A stretch of DNA of 64,000 bases, from the NCBI GenBank assembly GCA_030052745.1, contig JANBVO010000006.1, positions 124,001 to 188,000 on the forward strand, given 5' to 3'. The stretch is from Pleurostoma richardsiae (Eukaryota > Ascomycota > Sordariomycetes > Calosphaeriales > Pleurostomataceae). Made by a program: the position numbers and the translations under genes. The first letter of the stretch is position 1; each line of letters opens with the position of its first letter. The notes below the pieces were generated by a model. That model saw only the letters and a program-made list of their open reading frames with translations. It was not told the origin of the DNA and ran no database searches. This document shows positions 50,517 through 62,239 of the stretch, piece by piece.

Positions 50517-50877
50517 TTAAGACGTCGTGGAGCCCGCGACAAGAACCCCATCCGCCAAGAATAATATTCGTTTGAGAGCGTTCTTCCATATTACCGTCAT
50601 TGTCACGGTGAAGCCGACAACCTCGAGGCCATCAAACACGTGCCGCTGTTGCTCTTCGCCGTCGTGCCCCATCAGGATGGTCAGGCTGAGCCCGCTGGAC
50701 CCGAGTCGGGGGTCAGCCCCACCGACGAGCCTCATGGAGTCAGCTCTCGGCTGCCGGACTCATAGTTGAAGTATCTTCGAGCCGTTGATGGTTGTCATGG
50801 CGTGTTGAAAGGAAATTCTTACACGCTAAAAGATAGACAACGGTGATGGCAGCTATCACAAAGCTGCGCCCTGCCAT
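50517..50877 (-). CDS. Weak candidate: small secreted protein
   Basis: Two possible exons, 50823..50877 and 50517..50758, would encode 98 aa starting MAGRSFVIAAITVVYLLAF, which looks like a signal peptide or anchor. The intron would be 64 nt with donor gtaaga and acceptor gag; no clear branch site is visible and the acceptor is poor. No family is recognised. It may be a chance frame in the shared promoter region. Confidence 0.22.
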
Positions 50878-51770
50878 TCGATTACATCTTCTCGGGGATT
50901 GCTGTATTGGGAAGACGGTTGTGCAAGTGGGCCTCTCGGGCCGCCGTTGAAGGTATCGGGAGCTAAAGGAAGCCAAGTCGAGCGAAGATTGACGCGGGGA
51001 AGGCCCGTTTCAAGCAGTCGGAATGTTATCCAGACTCGTTATACCAACACTCCAGCCGTGTTGAGCAACCAGCTGCGTACTAGCAGTATTATTCGGGGAT
51101 CTGTGCCGCGCTGGACCTCGCTTCTTGGTTGACGAGGGCAACAGCCAACTCAGTTACAGCCACAGAGATGTTTCGATACTCGGTGCCAATCCCTGGCCCT
51201 TTGCCAAGAAATGGTGAAGCTGTTGAGCGCAGGTTACACTTTCCAAACGTGAGGTGTTGAACTTTGGTTCGACATGGGCCACTGCTGCAAATCGGTCAAT
51301 CTTAACCTGATAGGACGACTTGCTCGTCTCTGCGGTTGCGGGCTCTACATGGTATCACGATGCGAAGCATTGTGATCTGCCCATCAGAAGGTCTTCCTGC
51401 CTCAGATGCTTGGCGGGTTCCACGGTGAGGCCCTCTTTAACAGGCAGCGTCCAGCTGATCTCCTGAGCAACCGCATAGAGTTTCCCTGCGGGCGGGCAGA
51501 TGCTTGTCTTCACTGTGCATATTAAAGCAAGCCGGCCTCCAAATCTTCGAGGCAGACTTGGCTTGGCAAGTTGTGCGATTATACTTTCCTTCCGAAGGAG
51601 TCTTGATTTGGGTTTCTTTCCTATCTGCTTTTCCCCTTCCCCTCCCCTTCTCTAGACGTCAGGATAGACGCCTGTCGTTCGTTTTCTGTACCTTGAAGCT
51701 GCGGGGCGGCTTCGTTTCTTCGTTTCTTCGTTTCTTTTCTTGTTTTTGGGCTGGTTCGCTGGGTCGAGCC

Positions 51771-51782
51771 TATATATATATA
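51771..51782 (+). promoter_or_regulatory. Putative TATA element of the ZIP gene
   Basis: Twelve alternating T/A bases lie 72 nt before the ATG, preceded by pyrimidine-rich tracts, an arrangement common at fungal core promoters. Confidence 0.45.
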
Positions 51783-51853
51783 GACTTCTCAGCAAGTCGC
51801 TCATTACACACTCTCTTCTTTTCTAAAGGCCTGTAACGTCAACGAGATTCACG

Positions 51854-53463
51854 ATGGAGGCAATGCAGAAGCCTCAGTGTGGGAGCGAGCCGGGCGAGGG
51901 AGGGGAATATGATGTTGGCATCCATGTACTCGGCCTATGTAAGTTCTGGGGGGGAACGATCAGAGGATTTGGGGATCATCTTAGCTGACATGTCAAAGTT
52001 CTGGTGTTGGGAGCCTCAATTTTCGGTACGAAGCATACACGATTACTCGCTAACATGCCCGATCATCTATTGACACTCGTCTTCAGGCGCCGGATTCCCT
52101 GTGGTCGCGAAGAAAGTGCCTTGGATCAGGATTCCTCCCAAAGTCTTCTTCGCGTGCAAGCATTTCGGCACTGGTGTCCTGATTGCAACGGCTTTTGTTC
52201 ATGCAAGTGACTGCCGCCCGCCTTCGGACAGCATAGACCAGCTAACGTGTTGCAGCTCCTCCCAACCGCCTTCGGAAACCTGAACGACCCATGTCTCCCG
52301 GATCTGTTTACTGTCCAATACCCCCCGATGCCTGGTGTCATCATGATGGGATCCATGTTCTGCCTCTTTATCATCGAGATGTGGCTTAATAGCAAGACCG
52401 GTGGCCACTCGCATGGAGGGCCGATGGGCATCGAATCCGGACCTGCTCCTCCTATGCCGATGAACTTGGCCCCCCAGCGACCTCCTCGGTATGGCAGGGA
52501 CAGCTTCGAGGCTGACGAGATCGAGTATGAGAAGAAGATAGCCCAGAAAGAGTAAGTTGCATTCGGGGCGGCTTCCCAAGTATGCTTATCTGACAGTTCT
52601 AGATTCGAGGAGAATGTTAGGATGCAGCAGACTGAAAACCCATTTGCGGACAACACCGAAATGATGGGCGGATCAGAGATGCCACCGTGGTTCGTCGTCT
52701 TCTACGAGCAATACGTCCGCCAGCGCCTGGAGATGCTCAACATGATCCGGGCTCAGGGACCGCGCCAGCCGGAGCCTCAGAGTCAGTCCCAACACCAGGC
52801 AGGCGCCGTCACGGAGTCGCCATACGTTGACGAGGAGGGCAAGATGGTCGACCCGCTCGTCTTCAAGAAGATGTCCCTCAACATCACTCTCCTCGAGGGT
52901 GGCATCCTGTTCCACTCCGTTTTTGTCGGCATGACTGTCAGCATCACTATTGACGGGTTCATCATCCTGCTCATCGCCATCCTGTTCCACCAGATGTTTG
53001 AGGGTCTCGGCCTTGGTTCGCGTATTGCTGCTGTTCCCTACCCGAGGGGAAGCCCGCGCCCCTGGATTCTCGTTGTTGCTTTCGGCACAACGGCGCCCAT
53101 TGGACAAGCTATCGGGCTTGCGGCTAGAAACTCCTACGACCCCAACAGTGCCTTCGGTCTGATCATCGTCGGTGTCTTCAATGCTATGTAAGCACTCGCT
53201 TAGGGGGGCTCTGGGAAGTGACAACCCTGGACTGACTGACTGATCGGAAATAGTTCTTCCGGCCTCCTGCTCTATGCTGCACTCGTCGACCTGTTAGCGG
53301 AGGATTTCCTCTCTGAGGAGGCCAACATGCTCATGAAGAAGAAGGACAAGATCACTGCGTTTCTTTTCGTGATCTTGGGAGGTCAGTTCTCATAACCGCT
53401 TTCTGCAAATAGTCCTAATTTTGAATAGCTATCGGCATGTCGATTGTTGGTGCATTCGCCTAG
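51854..53463 (+). CDS. ZIP-family metal (zinc/iron) transporter
   Basis: Seven exons (51854..51938, 51999..52025, 52087..52202, 52256..52551, 52603..53187, 53254..53381, 53429..53463) encode 423 aa. ZIP proteins import Zn2+ or Fe2+ into the cytosol. Helix 1 is rebuilt from exons 1-3 (GLFLVLGASIFGAGFPVV), and ATAFVH joins LLPTAFGNL across intron 3, the standard ZIP helix 2. Metal-site residues are in helix 4 (HSVFVGMTVSI) and helix 5 (HQMFEGLGLG). The variable loop between helices 3 and 4 is long, with a short GGHSHGG metal-binding patch. Intron 3 (52203..52255) begins GCAAGT instead of GT and has CTAAC plus CAG, a GC-AG intron. The last exon supplies the end of helix 8 (AIGMSIVGAFA). Confidence 0.94.
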
Positions 53464-55523
53464 ATCCTTATCCGGCGGCGACCCCTGACGACCTCTGCCT
53501 CCGCCTGGTGACGACGAGGAATATGTCGCGGGCAGTTTACGCATCCTTCGAGTTTTTGGACAACCTAACAAGTCAAACATTCGCAGCTCCCGGCGGCCTA
53601 GCGAGAGCTTCTGCGAGAGAACGAACAGGGTGATACTGGTCAACCGGGAACTTTATCAATATTTCTCCCCACCCTACACACGTGTGCACAATTTCTTTGG
53701 CCCGTATCTTCATTGTTTTTGCGGAATGCTGCGGATTTACAGAAATAGGAGGCTATGTAATGACAGTCTCTTGACTCAGGGGGCAGCCGCTTACCAGCGT
53801 GAGAGATAGAAGGTCTTGTGGACCCCATCGAGTTACTGGACTCGGGCTGAATAGGGCGACTGGAGGAATCGAAATTACTGTCGGGCGTTCCCCCAGTCAG
53901 AAGAGGTCTTCAGTGTTTGGACATGCGAGACGCTTAGACACAAAAGCCCATATGGTGGGGTTTGTCGCAGCATAGTTACAAGCTTACCTAAAAGTAATGG
54001 ACGGCCTGGGACTGGCGACTTTGCTCCTCTTGCGGTGCCAGCGAGTAGCAGATCTCCGTGAGAATCAGTCGATATGGTGTAAGTTCTGACCGCGGCGCTT
54101 GAGCGCCAAGGCGGACGCGCTGCCGGCCGAGACGTCTTTGCAACCAGTCACTGCTCGGGAATAAGTCATCACCAGCGTCGATCTCAGATGATGGCAGCAT
54201 GTCACTTAGCTGGGATGAGAGACAGGGCCTGGCAGCCCCACGCGGCTGAGACCCCTTGCTTGCGTGGTCTGTCATGCCGGCAATACAGGGGTAATCCTTA
54301 CATGAATGCTTCGAGGTTTTGATACACGCGCGAATAGACTCGACCATATTGAGCTGAAGGAGGGCTTGGCTGTCCCAAGGATCAGAGCTTGACGATGGAA
54401 TGAACTAGACTGAGAAGAGGAAAGCCAAACCAGGGGATGAGGAAGGAAGAAGGCAAAGCGATTCTCACGAAAAGCACCGTAGCTTGTGCTCAGCCAGCGC
54501 ACACGGAAGAGACGCAAAGATACAAGGGATCTTGCTTCGACGTTCTACTCTATCCTGCAACTAGCGGGTGATGGATCTCTCGGGGAATAGGAGAATAAAA
54601 GCCGAAACACAAAAACCCGGGGCAGGCTAGCTGTGTGCCATACGCCCTTTAGGGACTGGAGATCGAGATCCGAGTCTTGTCCTTCTGGAAGCTCCTCAGG
54701 GTGCCTTGCCCTCCTTTGACCCTTGTTCTCGCTAGGATATAGCCCGGCCACTCTCCCCGGCAGATGCATGCAGGCTACCTTATGCGGTGCCGGGCAAGGG
54801 TCAAGAGGCGGTACGAAACCGACTGGCGCGTCATCGCCCGGCCGATCCATGTCACATTGTCCGGGAGAGCCAGCCGCGCAGACGCAGGGACGCCGAGACT
54901 CTTGGCCGTCTCGTAGTCCTGACAAATCGTCCGTGAGAGTGACCTAGCGACGGTATCTGGCTCTCGGATCGCGCCGCCCCCTATCATCTACCTCAGGCGA
55001 GGTCAATAAGCTCGAGCTGTATAGAGCCATGGATGACTGGACGTTGAGGAACGTCCAATCATGGAGAAACCATTTCAGAGCCTCGTCCGGACGCTCTGCT
55101 AGCGCAGGGCGGGGTGCATTGATGTTACTGTAGGGGAGCGGGCTCGAGCGCGCGGCTCAGCACACCCCAGGGAGTAGCTGAGCATCTATGAGCCCCTGAG
55201 GATACCCTGTTCTTCCTTTTCGCCTGTGAAGATATCGATTTTAGGCTGGATCTGCCGGCATAGGTGTGCTCCTACCGCTAGACACACATCCTCTCCCTTC
55301 GCTTCTTGTGCTTCCACTAGTAATGAAACTGGCCCGCAGGCTGAGGATTTGACCGTGTGAAGTAGGTAGATGATTCCACTTGCGAAGATGAAGGACTGTC
55401 CAAGCAAGTCGTCCCATTTCTGATGGCGAGACCATTATGTAGCGCGCTCTCTATATACAAACATATGCTATTCGCTTGTAAACCATAAGTGCTCGTTGCC
55501 AGGTTAGATGTTGCCGAGGCCCG
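53464..55523. other. 2-kb region with no recognisable gene
   Basis: Stop codons of the ZIP and SCY1-like genes flank it. The open frames inside are short, lack domains and do not join by good splice signals. It is long for a convergent interval. Confidence 0.5.
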
Positions 55524-58500
55524 TCACAGTAGACTTTCGTACTTGTCCAAGCCCGACTTCTGCGGCTGCTGCGGCCTTTGCTGCTGCTGCTGCTGCTGAG
55601 CAGCCATGCCCATGCTCGAACCCATACTGCCGCTGCTCATGCTGTTCATACTAGGCGCGCCTGCACCGCCAAGTCCCATTCCGGTGCCCATGCTCATGCT
55701 CATGCCTATGCTGTTCGTAGCGCTGTTCTGCAGCCCCATTCCCATTCCCATCCCTGTCCCGACGCCAGACGACCCCGTGCTTCCTGCCCAGGAGAAGCCG
55801 CTAGACTGTGTCTGCTGCGAAGGAGGAGGCTTCATGCCGAAGCCTGAAGAAGACGTGGCCGCCATCCCGCCGCTCGCGCCTGGGGGCGGTGGTAGCGAGA
55901 ACGACGACCCGCGCGAGGAGCTCATGCCGGGCCGTTGCTGGTTGAGCGAGAGCGACGACAACCCCCCGCTCAACCCACCGCCGTAGCTCGGAGTGGAGGA
56001 GGAAGGTGGCGATATGGGGTTGTGCGACATAAACCCAGACGTGGTTGTCGAATTGCTCGATGACGCCCACGGGTTCGCAGTCGTGCTCGACCAGTTGACC
56101 GAGGTGGACGCTGGCGGCTGCATTGAAGACGCCGGGGAGAAGGCGGACGGCGTGGTGACGGCTGCACTGCTGGGGCTGGCGGGTTGCAGCGGCTGGGAGA
56201 ACTGAGTTGAGGACGGCGTGAGAGCGTTGAAGTGACTCAGGTCTGGCGTAACTGTCCTAAAGCCCGGCTGCTGAGCCTTCACGGCGTTGAACTGGCTTGT
56301 CGCGGCCGGAGCGGTAGCTGTAGGGCTTGGAGTAGACCAGGAGAAGGATGCTGCCTGGGAGGATCTGGGAGGTTTCATCCCCGGCGACGCGGCTGTTGAG
56401 GAGGGCATGTCTCCCCAGCTGGTATCCATAGGGTTGCTGGGGTGGCCGGGGGACGTGGTCGACCTGCCCTTGACAAGCCGCTCAAAGTCATCCTCTGTTG
56501 CCCCGTTGGAGGCGTCGAATTGAGTGCCCGTGACGCCGCCGAAGGCCATGAAATCCTCGGACGGCGTGGCAACGCCACCGTTTGTGCCTGAGAGTTCTTG
56601 GAGCTTCTTCGTCTGCTCGTCTTCGACTCGCCTCGACAGTGACTTGATGAGCTCCATAAAAGCCTGGAACTGCTTCAGGTCGAGCAGGGGGCCCAGGCTC
56701 ATGTGCCAGAGGACAGGCAGGATCTCCATCGCGACGAAGTCGGCGTCAGCGACTTGACCCACAACTCTGAGGACGTTGAGGGCTGCTATCATGACAGCAG
56801 GCTCCTTGGTCTTGATGGCTTTGATGAGTGGTACAATCTTCTCCTGCATGGTGTACTTGTCAAGGGCACTCGATGATGAAGTCTTCTTCTTCTCCTGCAG
56901 CCCATCGAGCCCATCATCCGCTCCAGGATCCGTTGACCCTCCGCAGAGTATCACGAATGCTTGTAGGCCACGAACTTTTATTGCAAGGCTGTTCGTTCTG
57001 CTGAAGACCGTCGCGATGATGGGGAAAAGCTCGTTCTTGATAGTGCTGAAATCCAGGACTGGTAATATGACGGGCAGCCCACGTAAAGCGACGTCCACTA
57101 CAGAGTGAGTTGGCGCTTGTATGGCCGCGAGAACGACGGGGAGGATGTCTATGATCTCATGTCAGTGACAGCCTCGAGTCTAGGAATAGAAAGAGCCGAC
57201 CTACCGTCCTTGAAGTCTTTGCCTGAGCAATTGTTGGCAATCGAGGACAGATTCTCCAACACCACCATCAGCCCAGCGTCCCTGGCCGGATCCTTCTCCT
57301 CGGCCTGCTTCGCGTTTATCACGAATGTTTCCTTGAGGACCGGGCGAACCTTGTCTCCGAACGCACGTTTCGCCGAAGGAAGCAAGTCAATGATCTTAAA
57401 GACGTTGGCCAGGATTAAGGAGAGCAGATCCTTGTCTTTCGTTTCCTCAAGGAGAGCCGGCAACACTTTCTTTTCCATCACAGACTTTGGAAACGACGGC
57501 AGAACTTTATTGAGCCCCCTCATGAATTGAGACTTCTCATTCGCTGTCTTAGCAGGGAACGAATCAAGGAAGCGAATCGTTGAGACAAGAATATTGTCGA
57601 AATATTCACTCTCCTGGAACTCCTTCGCCGTCATCCGCTGCGCCGGCCTTCGGGTGATCAACCTTGGAAGCACATGGGCTGATAAGTCCCTCGGCAATGG
57701 TCTAGATGAAAGGAAGTTGTTGTTGTGAGAGGGAATAGTGGACGAAGAGGTGAAGACCCTCTTGTAACTAGATATACTGGAGTGGCATTCTATCGGTGAT
57801 CTGTGGGGTGAGTTGTAGAGAGCAACACAGAGCAAGCCCAATGAGAAGAGGTCAGCCGAAGAGTTGAGGTTGTTATCCAGAACGAAATCTGGCGACGTGT
57901 AATCCAAATTCAACTGGACCGAATGGGGCAACCGCGGATCGGGGTTGAGAACCTCGTAGAGGCTTATGGGTTGGAAGGAGGTGGGTTTGGAGGAGTTCTC
58001 GGGAGGGCTACAGAATGCCAGACCACTGACTTTCCAGTCAGACTAGACGCAAGTCAGCGACATGTTATGTGTGGAGATCAGAACTGCGACTCTCCCGCCA
58101 GAGATAGATGTGTGCGGGCCTACCTTGGCGTTGATTAGGATGCCTTCAGGAGTTAGATTCCCGTGGACGAGGCCGGCATTGTCGTGGAGAAACTCGAGAG
58201 CCTTGCTAACCTGCAGGAGGCCCTTCTGTATCTCTAGCTCGTCGATCTCAAGTTCTCGCCTCCTCCGAGTCCCGTCCGAGTCCTCAGTGACATATCGACT
58301 GGACCGTCCGCCTACGCCTCCATGCTGCTCTTGATCATCCTTCTCCTGCAACAGGCTAGCGAGTGATGCAGTTACAGCTTCCGTAACGAACTGCAATCCG
58401 CCACCTCGCGTCTCTTCGACGGGCTCGACCAGCTCCAGAATGCTGGGGTGCCGCAGCCTGGCAAGAGCAGATGCTTCCTTCTTGAGTCGCTCAACCACCT

Positions 58501-58732
58501 CCTCAGTGACCTTCTTGAAGGCACTTGCGCCCGACCGTCCCAGGGAGCTTCCGTGCGCATCTAGCGACTTCTTGTCAAAGACAAAGACTGAGTAGGTCTT
58601 GCCTGTCGACTTCTTCTTTGCATCGTGAATCTTCCAAGGCCCGGCGGTCGAGATCGCGTTTGGGGATATCGAGTAGTTGGAGGTGATGTTCGTCGACGAG
58701 ATCGACTTCAGCGCGGAGGAGAACATCGACAT
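55524..58732 (-). CDS. SCY1-like pseudokinase (SCYL2/Ppk32 type)
   Basis: Three exons, 58124..58732, 57205..58042 and 55524..57148, encode 1023 aa. The N-terminal domain is kinase-like, but the catalytic loop is HGNLTPEGILIN (no HRD aspartate) and the DFG position reads SDWKVSG, so it should be inactive. A long helical HEAT-repeat region follows (about residues 320-580; for example DILPVVLAAIQAPTHSVV). The C-terminal 400 residues are Ser/Gly/Pro/Met-rich with a polyglutamine run of seven (CAG/CTG repeat near + strand 55580). This order matches SCYL2 and S. pombe Ppk32, linked to clathrin-coated vesicle traffic and TOR signalling. Introns are 81 and 56 nt with gtaggc and gtaggt donors. Confidence 0.92.
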
Positions 58733-59411
58733 TGTGGGCGGTTGCTAGGAAATGATAGAGCAGGAATCATATCTCTCATGTTATGGAACAACCACAGGTC
58801 CCTCGAGGTGAGGTGAGGCGAGGCGAGGCGAATGCGCGGTGTCTAGCAAGCTGGTCTCCGGCGTCTCGGACACGTATGCGGGCGCGCGCGGGGGCGGCAG
58901 CTGGCGGTAGCAGTGGTAGTTGAAGCTCTCGTGTCGTTATTGCTTCCTCGCTGCTGTCGGATGCCTATCGTAGCGACATGTTCCTCCTTGCTCAAATATC
59001 AACTTTGGTGACGATATTGTGTAGCCTGTCAGCGGCGTCCACAGCCAGCAAGCAAATCAGGAGCTGCTGAATTGCTGCTGCGAACAAGGGACCCCGAGAC
59101 TCCTTCGCTGTGCCTGAAAGAGCTTATCAGTCTGGGCGCTGATTGGTTCAATTCGTTATCTTTCGCAAGCTCCGATACAGGACCGACCTTTTCGCCTTTG
59201 GTGTCCGTCCACACCAAAAGGGCGTAATGTCGTTTCTACACTACGAACAGTCATACCTCGACTAATCATACTTCCTCGAGGACGTTGCTGTTGTCCCCTT
59301 GATCGCGCTGCAGTCAGGTCGGGAACTGGGCATAATTGCATCTCTTTCTTCCTTCTTCTCGTCGCAATACATCTCAGACACCGTCTCATACTTGAGCTCC
59401 GGCCCGCCACG
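58733..59411. promoter_or_regulatory. Divergent promoter: SCY1-like / BCAT
   Basis: 679 bp between two outward start codons, with GAGGY/GAGGCGAGGC tandem sequence (58803-58830) and a GC-rich purine/pyrimidine block near 58870-58900. No gene. Confidence 0.55.
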
Positions 59412-60732
59412 ATGATGCGCCCATTCTTCCCGCGCTGCGGCGCCTTCAAGAGATCGGGGACTTCACAGCTGTCGAGGACACTGCTGGGATCATGGCAAGC
59501 CACCCCGAGGAATTACAGCATAAAGCCCGAGGCGGCTTCGACGTCAAAGCTGCAGGACCTCGACCCCTCGAAGCTTTCCATCACCCAAACTCAAAAGCCG
59601 GGTGCGCTCAAGAAGCCGGAAGAGCTCGTTTTTGGCGCCAACTTCACTGGTCAGAGGAATCCTAATCAGTCTAATGACACCTGAAAGACGAAAGGTCTTG
59701 CTAACTTGACTTGCAATCACAGACCACATGCTCACCATTGAGTGGAACAAGACCAATGGCTGGCTAACACCCCAAATCACTCCCTACCAGAACCTCTCGC
59801 TGGACCCGGCGACGTGCGTCTTCCACTACGCATTCGAGTGCTTCGAGGGCATGAAGGCGTACAAGGACAAGAAGGGAAACATCCGGCTCTTCCGCCCGGA
59901 CAAGAATATGGAGCGCTTCAACAAGTCGTCCGCCCGCATCGCCTTGCCTACCTTCAATGGCAAGGCCCTGATCGAACTGATCTCAAAGCTCGTCAAGATC
60001 GACTCGCGCTTCATCCCTGAGCAGCGCGGATACTCTCTGTACCTGCGCCCGACCATGATCGGCACCCAGAAGACGCTCGGCGTCGGTCACCCCGGCTCCG
60101 CCTTGCTCTTCGTCATCTGCTCCCCCGTCGGCCCCTATTACCCGACCGGCTTCAAGGCCATCTCGCTGGAGGCCACTGACTACGCCGTGCGGGCCTGGCC
60201 CGGTGGCGTCGGCGACAAGAAGCTCGGTGCCAACTACGCCCCTTGCATCGTTCCTCAGCGCGAGGCCATGAGCCGCGGCTTCCAGCAGAACCTCTGGCTC
60301 TTCGGCGAGGAGGAGTACGTGACCGAGGTCGGCACCATGAACATGTTTGTGGCGCTCCGGAACAAGGAGACCGGGCAGAAGGAGCTCGTCACCGCGCCCC
60401 TGGACGGCACCATCCTCGAGGGTGTGACCCGCGACTCGGTGCTGGCTCTGGCGCGCGAGAGGCTGGCGCCGGAGGGCTGGATGATCTCGGAGCGGAAGTA
60501 CACCATGAACGAGCTGGCCGAGGCTTCCAAAGAGGGCAGGCTCATCGAAGCTTTCGGAGCGGGTACTGCGGCTATCGTCAGCCCTGTCAGGACTATCAGC
60601 TGGAAGGGCCAGCTCGTCGACTGTGGCCTCACGGAGAAGCAGGAGTCCGGCGAGGTGGCGACGCGGATGAAGGACTGGATTGAGGGCATACAGTACGGTG
60701 ATGAGGAGCATGAGTGGAGCTACGTCTGCTAA
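59412..60732 (+). CDS. bat1: Branched-chain amino acid aminotransferase, mitochondrial
   Basis: Two exons (59412..59649, 59723..60732) encode 415 aa. The enzyme transfers the amino group between Leu/Ile/Val and 2-oxoglutarate using pyridoxal phosphate (fold type IV). The first 40 residues, with several Arg and no acids, form a mitochondrial targeting peptide. FGANFTDHMLTIEWN is rebuilt across the 73-nt intron (donor gtcaga). Conserved blocks include FHYAFECFEGMKAYKD, YLRPTMIGTQ, the PLP-binding lysine in KKLGANYAP, the TEVGTMNMF loop and EAFGAGTAA. With BCKDH E1-beta at 24-25 kb it covers two successive steps of branched-chain amino acid breakdown, but the distance argues against a cluster. 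Confidence 0.96.
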
Positions 60733-61032
60733 GGGGGTGCATGGCGGATCTAGCGGGACGGCTGTAGATAGAGGATCACCATATTGCGTTTATGTCTCAG
60801 GTTTCATTAGAGCGTCCGGAGTAGAAAAAAGGAGAGGCCTAGTCAATCCGACCGCGTTGAGAACCGAGCAGGTCCAAAAGTGATCTGAAACCCCGTGAAT
60901 GGTTGAAGGATGTGGCCCACTGCCTATCGTCAACACCTCCAGCTAGTGAGAACTGGTTGTCCCCATGAACATATACACCTCGACAGTCTCCGTCGTTCTA
61001 TGCGTGCGTCCCAGCGCCCTGTCCAATAATCT
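60733..61032. other. Convergent 3' region, BCAT / ESSS
   Basis: About 300 bp between facing stop codons; no gene seen. Confidence 0.6.
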
Positions 61033-61555
61033 CTATTTCTTCTCCGGGTCCTCAAGGATACCCTCCGCCTCTAACCGCCGCCGTGCCTCCTCGAGAGCCC
61101 AAGTCTGTATCCTGTACGATAGAAAGTCAGCTGTTGACACCGTACCGGGAATTTTCGACGCAAGCATGGCATCTTCATCAATTCAAATGTATTCCCGATA
61201 ATGGAAGGCGGCTTGACCGCAAACCGTCCGGAGGATCCGGGAAAAAGAAGGAGTGCCGATATTCGCCTTCGAGGTTGACTCACGAGGTATCCGGCTTGAA
61301 CGCATACGCCACCGCGAAGACGGCCAGGGAGCCGCAGAAGCCGTAGAAGAACAGGCCCTCCCAGCCCTCGTTCTGGTACTTCTCGCCGGGTTTGACGCCA
61401 AACAGCCAGCCGGTAGGGGGGTCGTACTGGGGCCCGTGGGAGGCCGCCCTCCTCGACGTCGACGAGAAAGGCCGCGCCGCGGCAGCGGAGGTCTGGGACT
61501 GGGCGGCGCTGCGGACGGCCCGGAGGGCCGCGCTGGGACGGATGGCGGCGCGCAT
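61033..61555 (-). CDS. NADH:ubiquinone oxidoreductase ESSS (NDUFB11-like) subunit
   Basis: Two exons, 61284..61555 and 61033..61111, encode 116 aa. The protein is an accessory subunit of mitochondrial complex I. The start at 61555 gives MRAAIRPSAALRAVRSAAQS, an Arg/Ala/Ser presequence. The mature part begins near SHGPQYDPPTGWLFGVKPGE, typical of fungal ESSS subunits, followed by one membrane helix (GLFFYGFCGSLAVFAVAYAF). The intron is 172 nt (donor gtgagt, acceptor tacag). The last exon gives IQTWALEEARRRLEAEG and ends EDPEKK. A longer upstream open frame starting at 61795 has a Pro-rich non-conserved head and is less likely. Confidence 0.9.
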
Positions 61556-62239
61556 TGCTGCTTGGAGACGGTCGACTTGGATGTTTCGTTGAAAGGGGGC
61601 CCAAGTCGACGGCGGAAAGCTGATTGAGTGGAGATGGGTGCCCGTTCGGTCCGGGGGGGGCACGGGATGCTCTTGTTGCTTGAGGCGATGAGTGAGCGAG
61701 CTTGGAGGTGCGGGCTTTGACGAGGTCGGGGGAGCGGCAGGGACTGGGAGTGGAGCCGGAGAATCTCGGCGTCCCTGGATCTCGTGATAATTCACGTGAC
61801 TACCTCTCGATCTACACTATCCCTTGAGAGTGTGTTGACGGGTCCACTCAATGACGATGTGGCTCCCATCGCTTCCGCCTAGAGAATTTCCGAGTCTCCT
61901 TCGATGTCTTGGTTCACGCCTGATCTGCGGTTGGCTCGTGGTGTTGACACCTGCAGGCTTCCCGGGAGCTGACGCTAATGGAAGTCTAACCACCCATCTA
62001 AGTGAGAGAGCACGCATTCGGCAAAGTCCTCATGATACATCCCGCTATTCTCTAAACGCGACAGAGCCGAGGTCGGAAGTTCTTGCTGTTCTGCATGGTG
62101 GAATTGTTGGTTTCGTGTTGACATCGAGGAATCCCGCACTTATCAACGTGCTTGACGCTGATTCTGCTGCTGAAGAAGCCATGCAGTTGGCCAGGTGGAA
62201 GTTTCACGCTCATATACTCCTCCCATCGTGGTGGGCTAC
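61556..62239. promoter_or_regulatory. Divergent promoter: ESSS / ArAE_2-like protein
   Basis: 684 bp between two outward-facing genes. An upstream coding exon of the ArAE_2-like gene cannot be excluded, but I see no convincing one. Confidence 0.5.

Larger units (their letters stand above)
49942..51853. promoter_or_regulatory. 1.9-kb divergent region: Mn-CDF / ZIP transporter
   Basis: Two metal-transporter genes start outward from this interval. Near the ZIP start it has CT-rich tracts, a CGTTTCTT-like tandem (51720-51745) and TATATATATATA (51771..51782), about 70 nt before the ATG. A weak candidate minus-strand gene lies at 50517..50877. Confidence 0.55.

Noticed and set aside
59983-60711. 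242-aa minus-strand open frame opposite the aminotransferase
   Set aside because: Shadow of the GC-rich BCAT exon; no family features.
61556-61795. Longer N-terminus for the complex I ESSS subunit
   Set aside because: The extra 80 residues are Pro/Ser-rich and not targeting-like. The ATG at 61555 gives a standard mitochondrial presequence and normal family length.
62195-62239. Start of the ArAE_2-like protein at 62195
   Set aside because: That codon is GTG; the first ATG in frame is at 62240.
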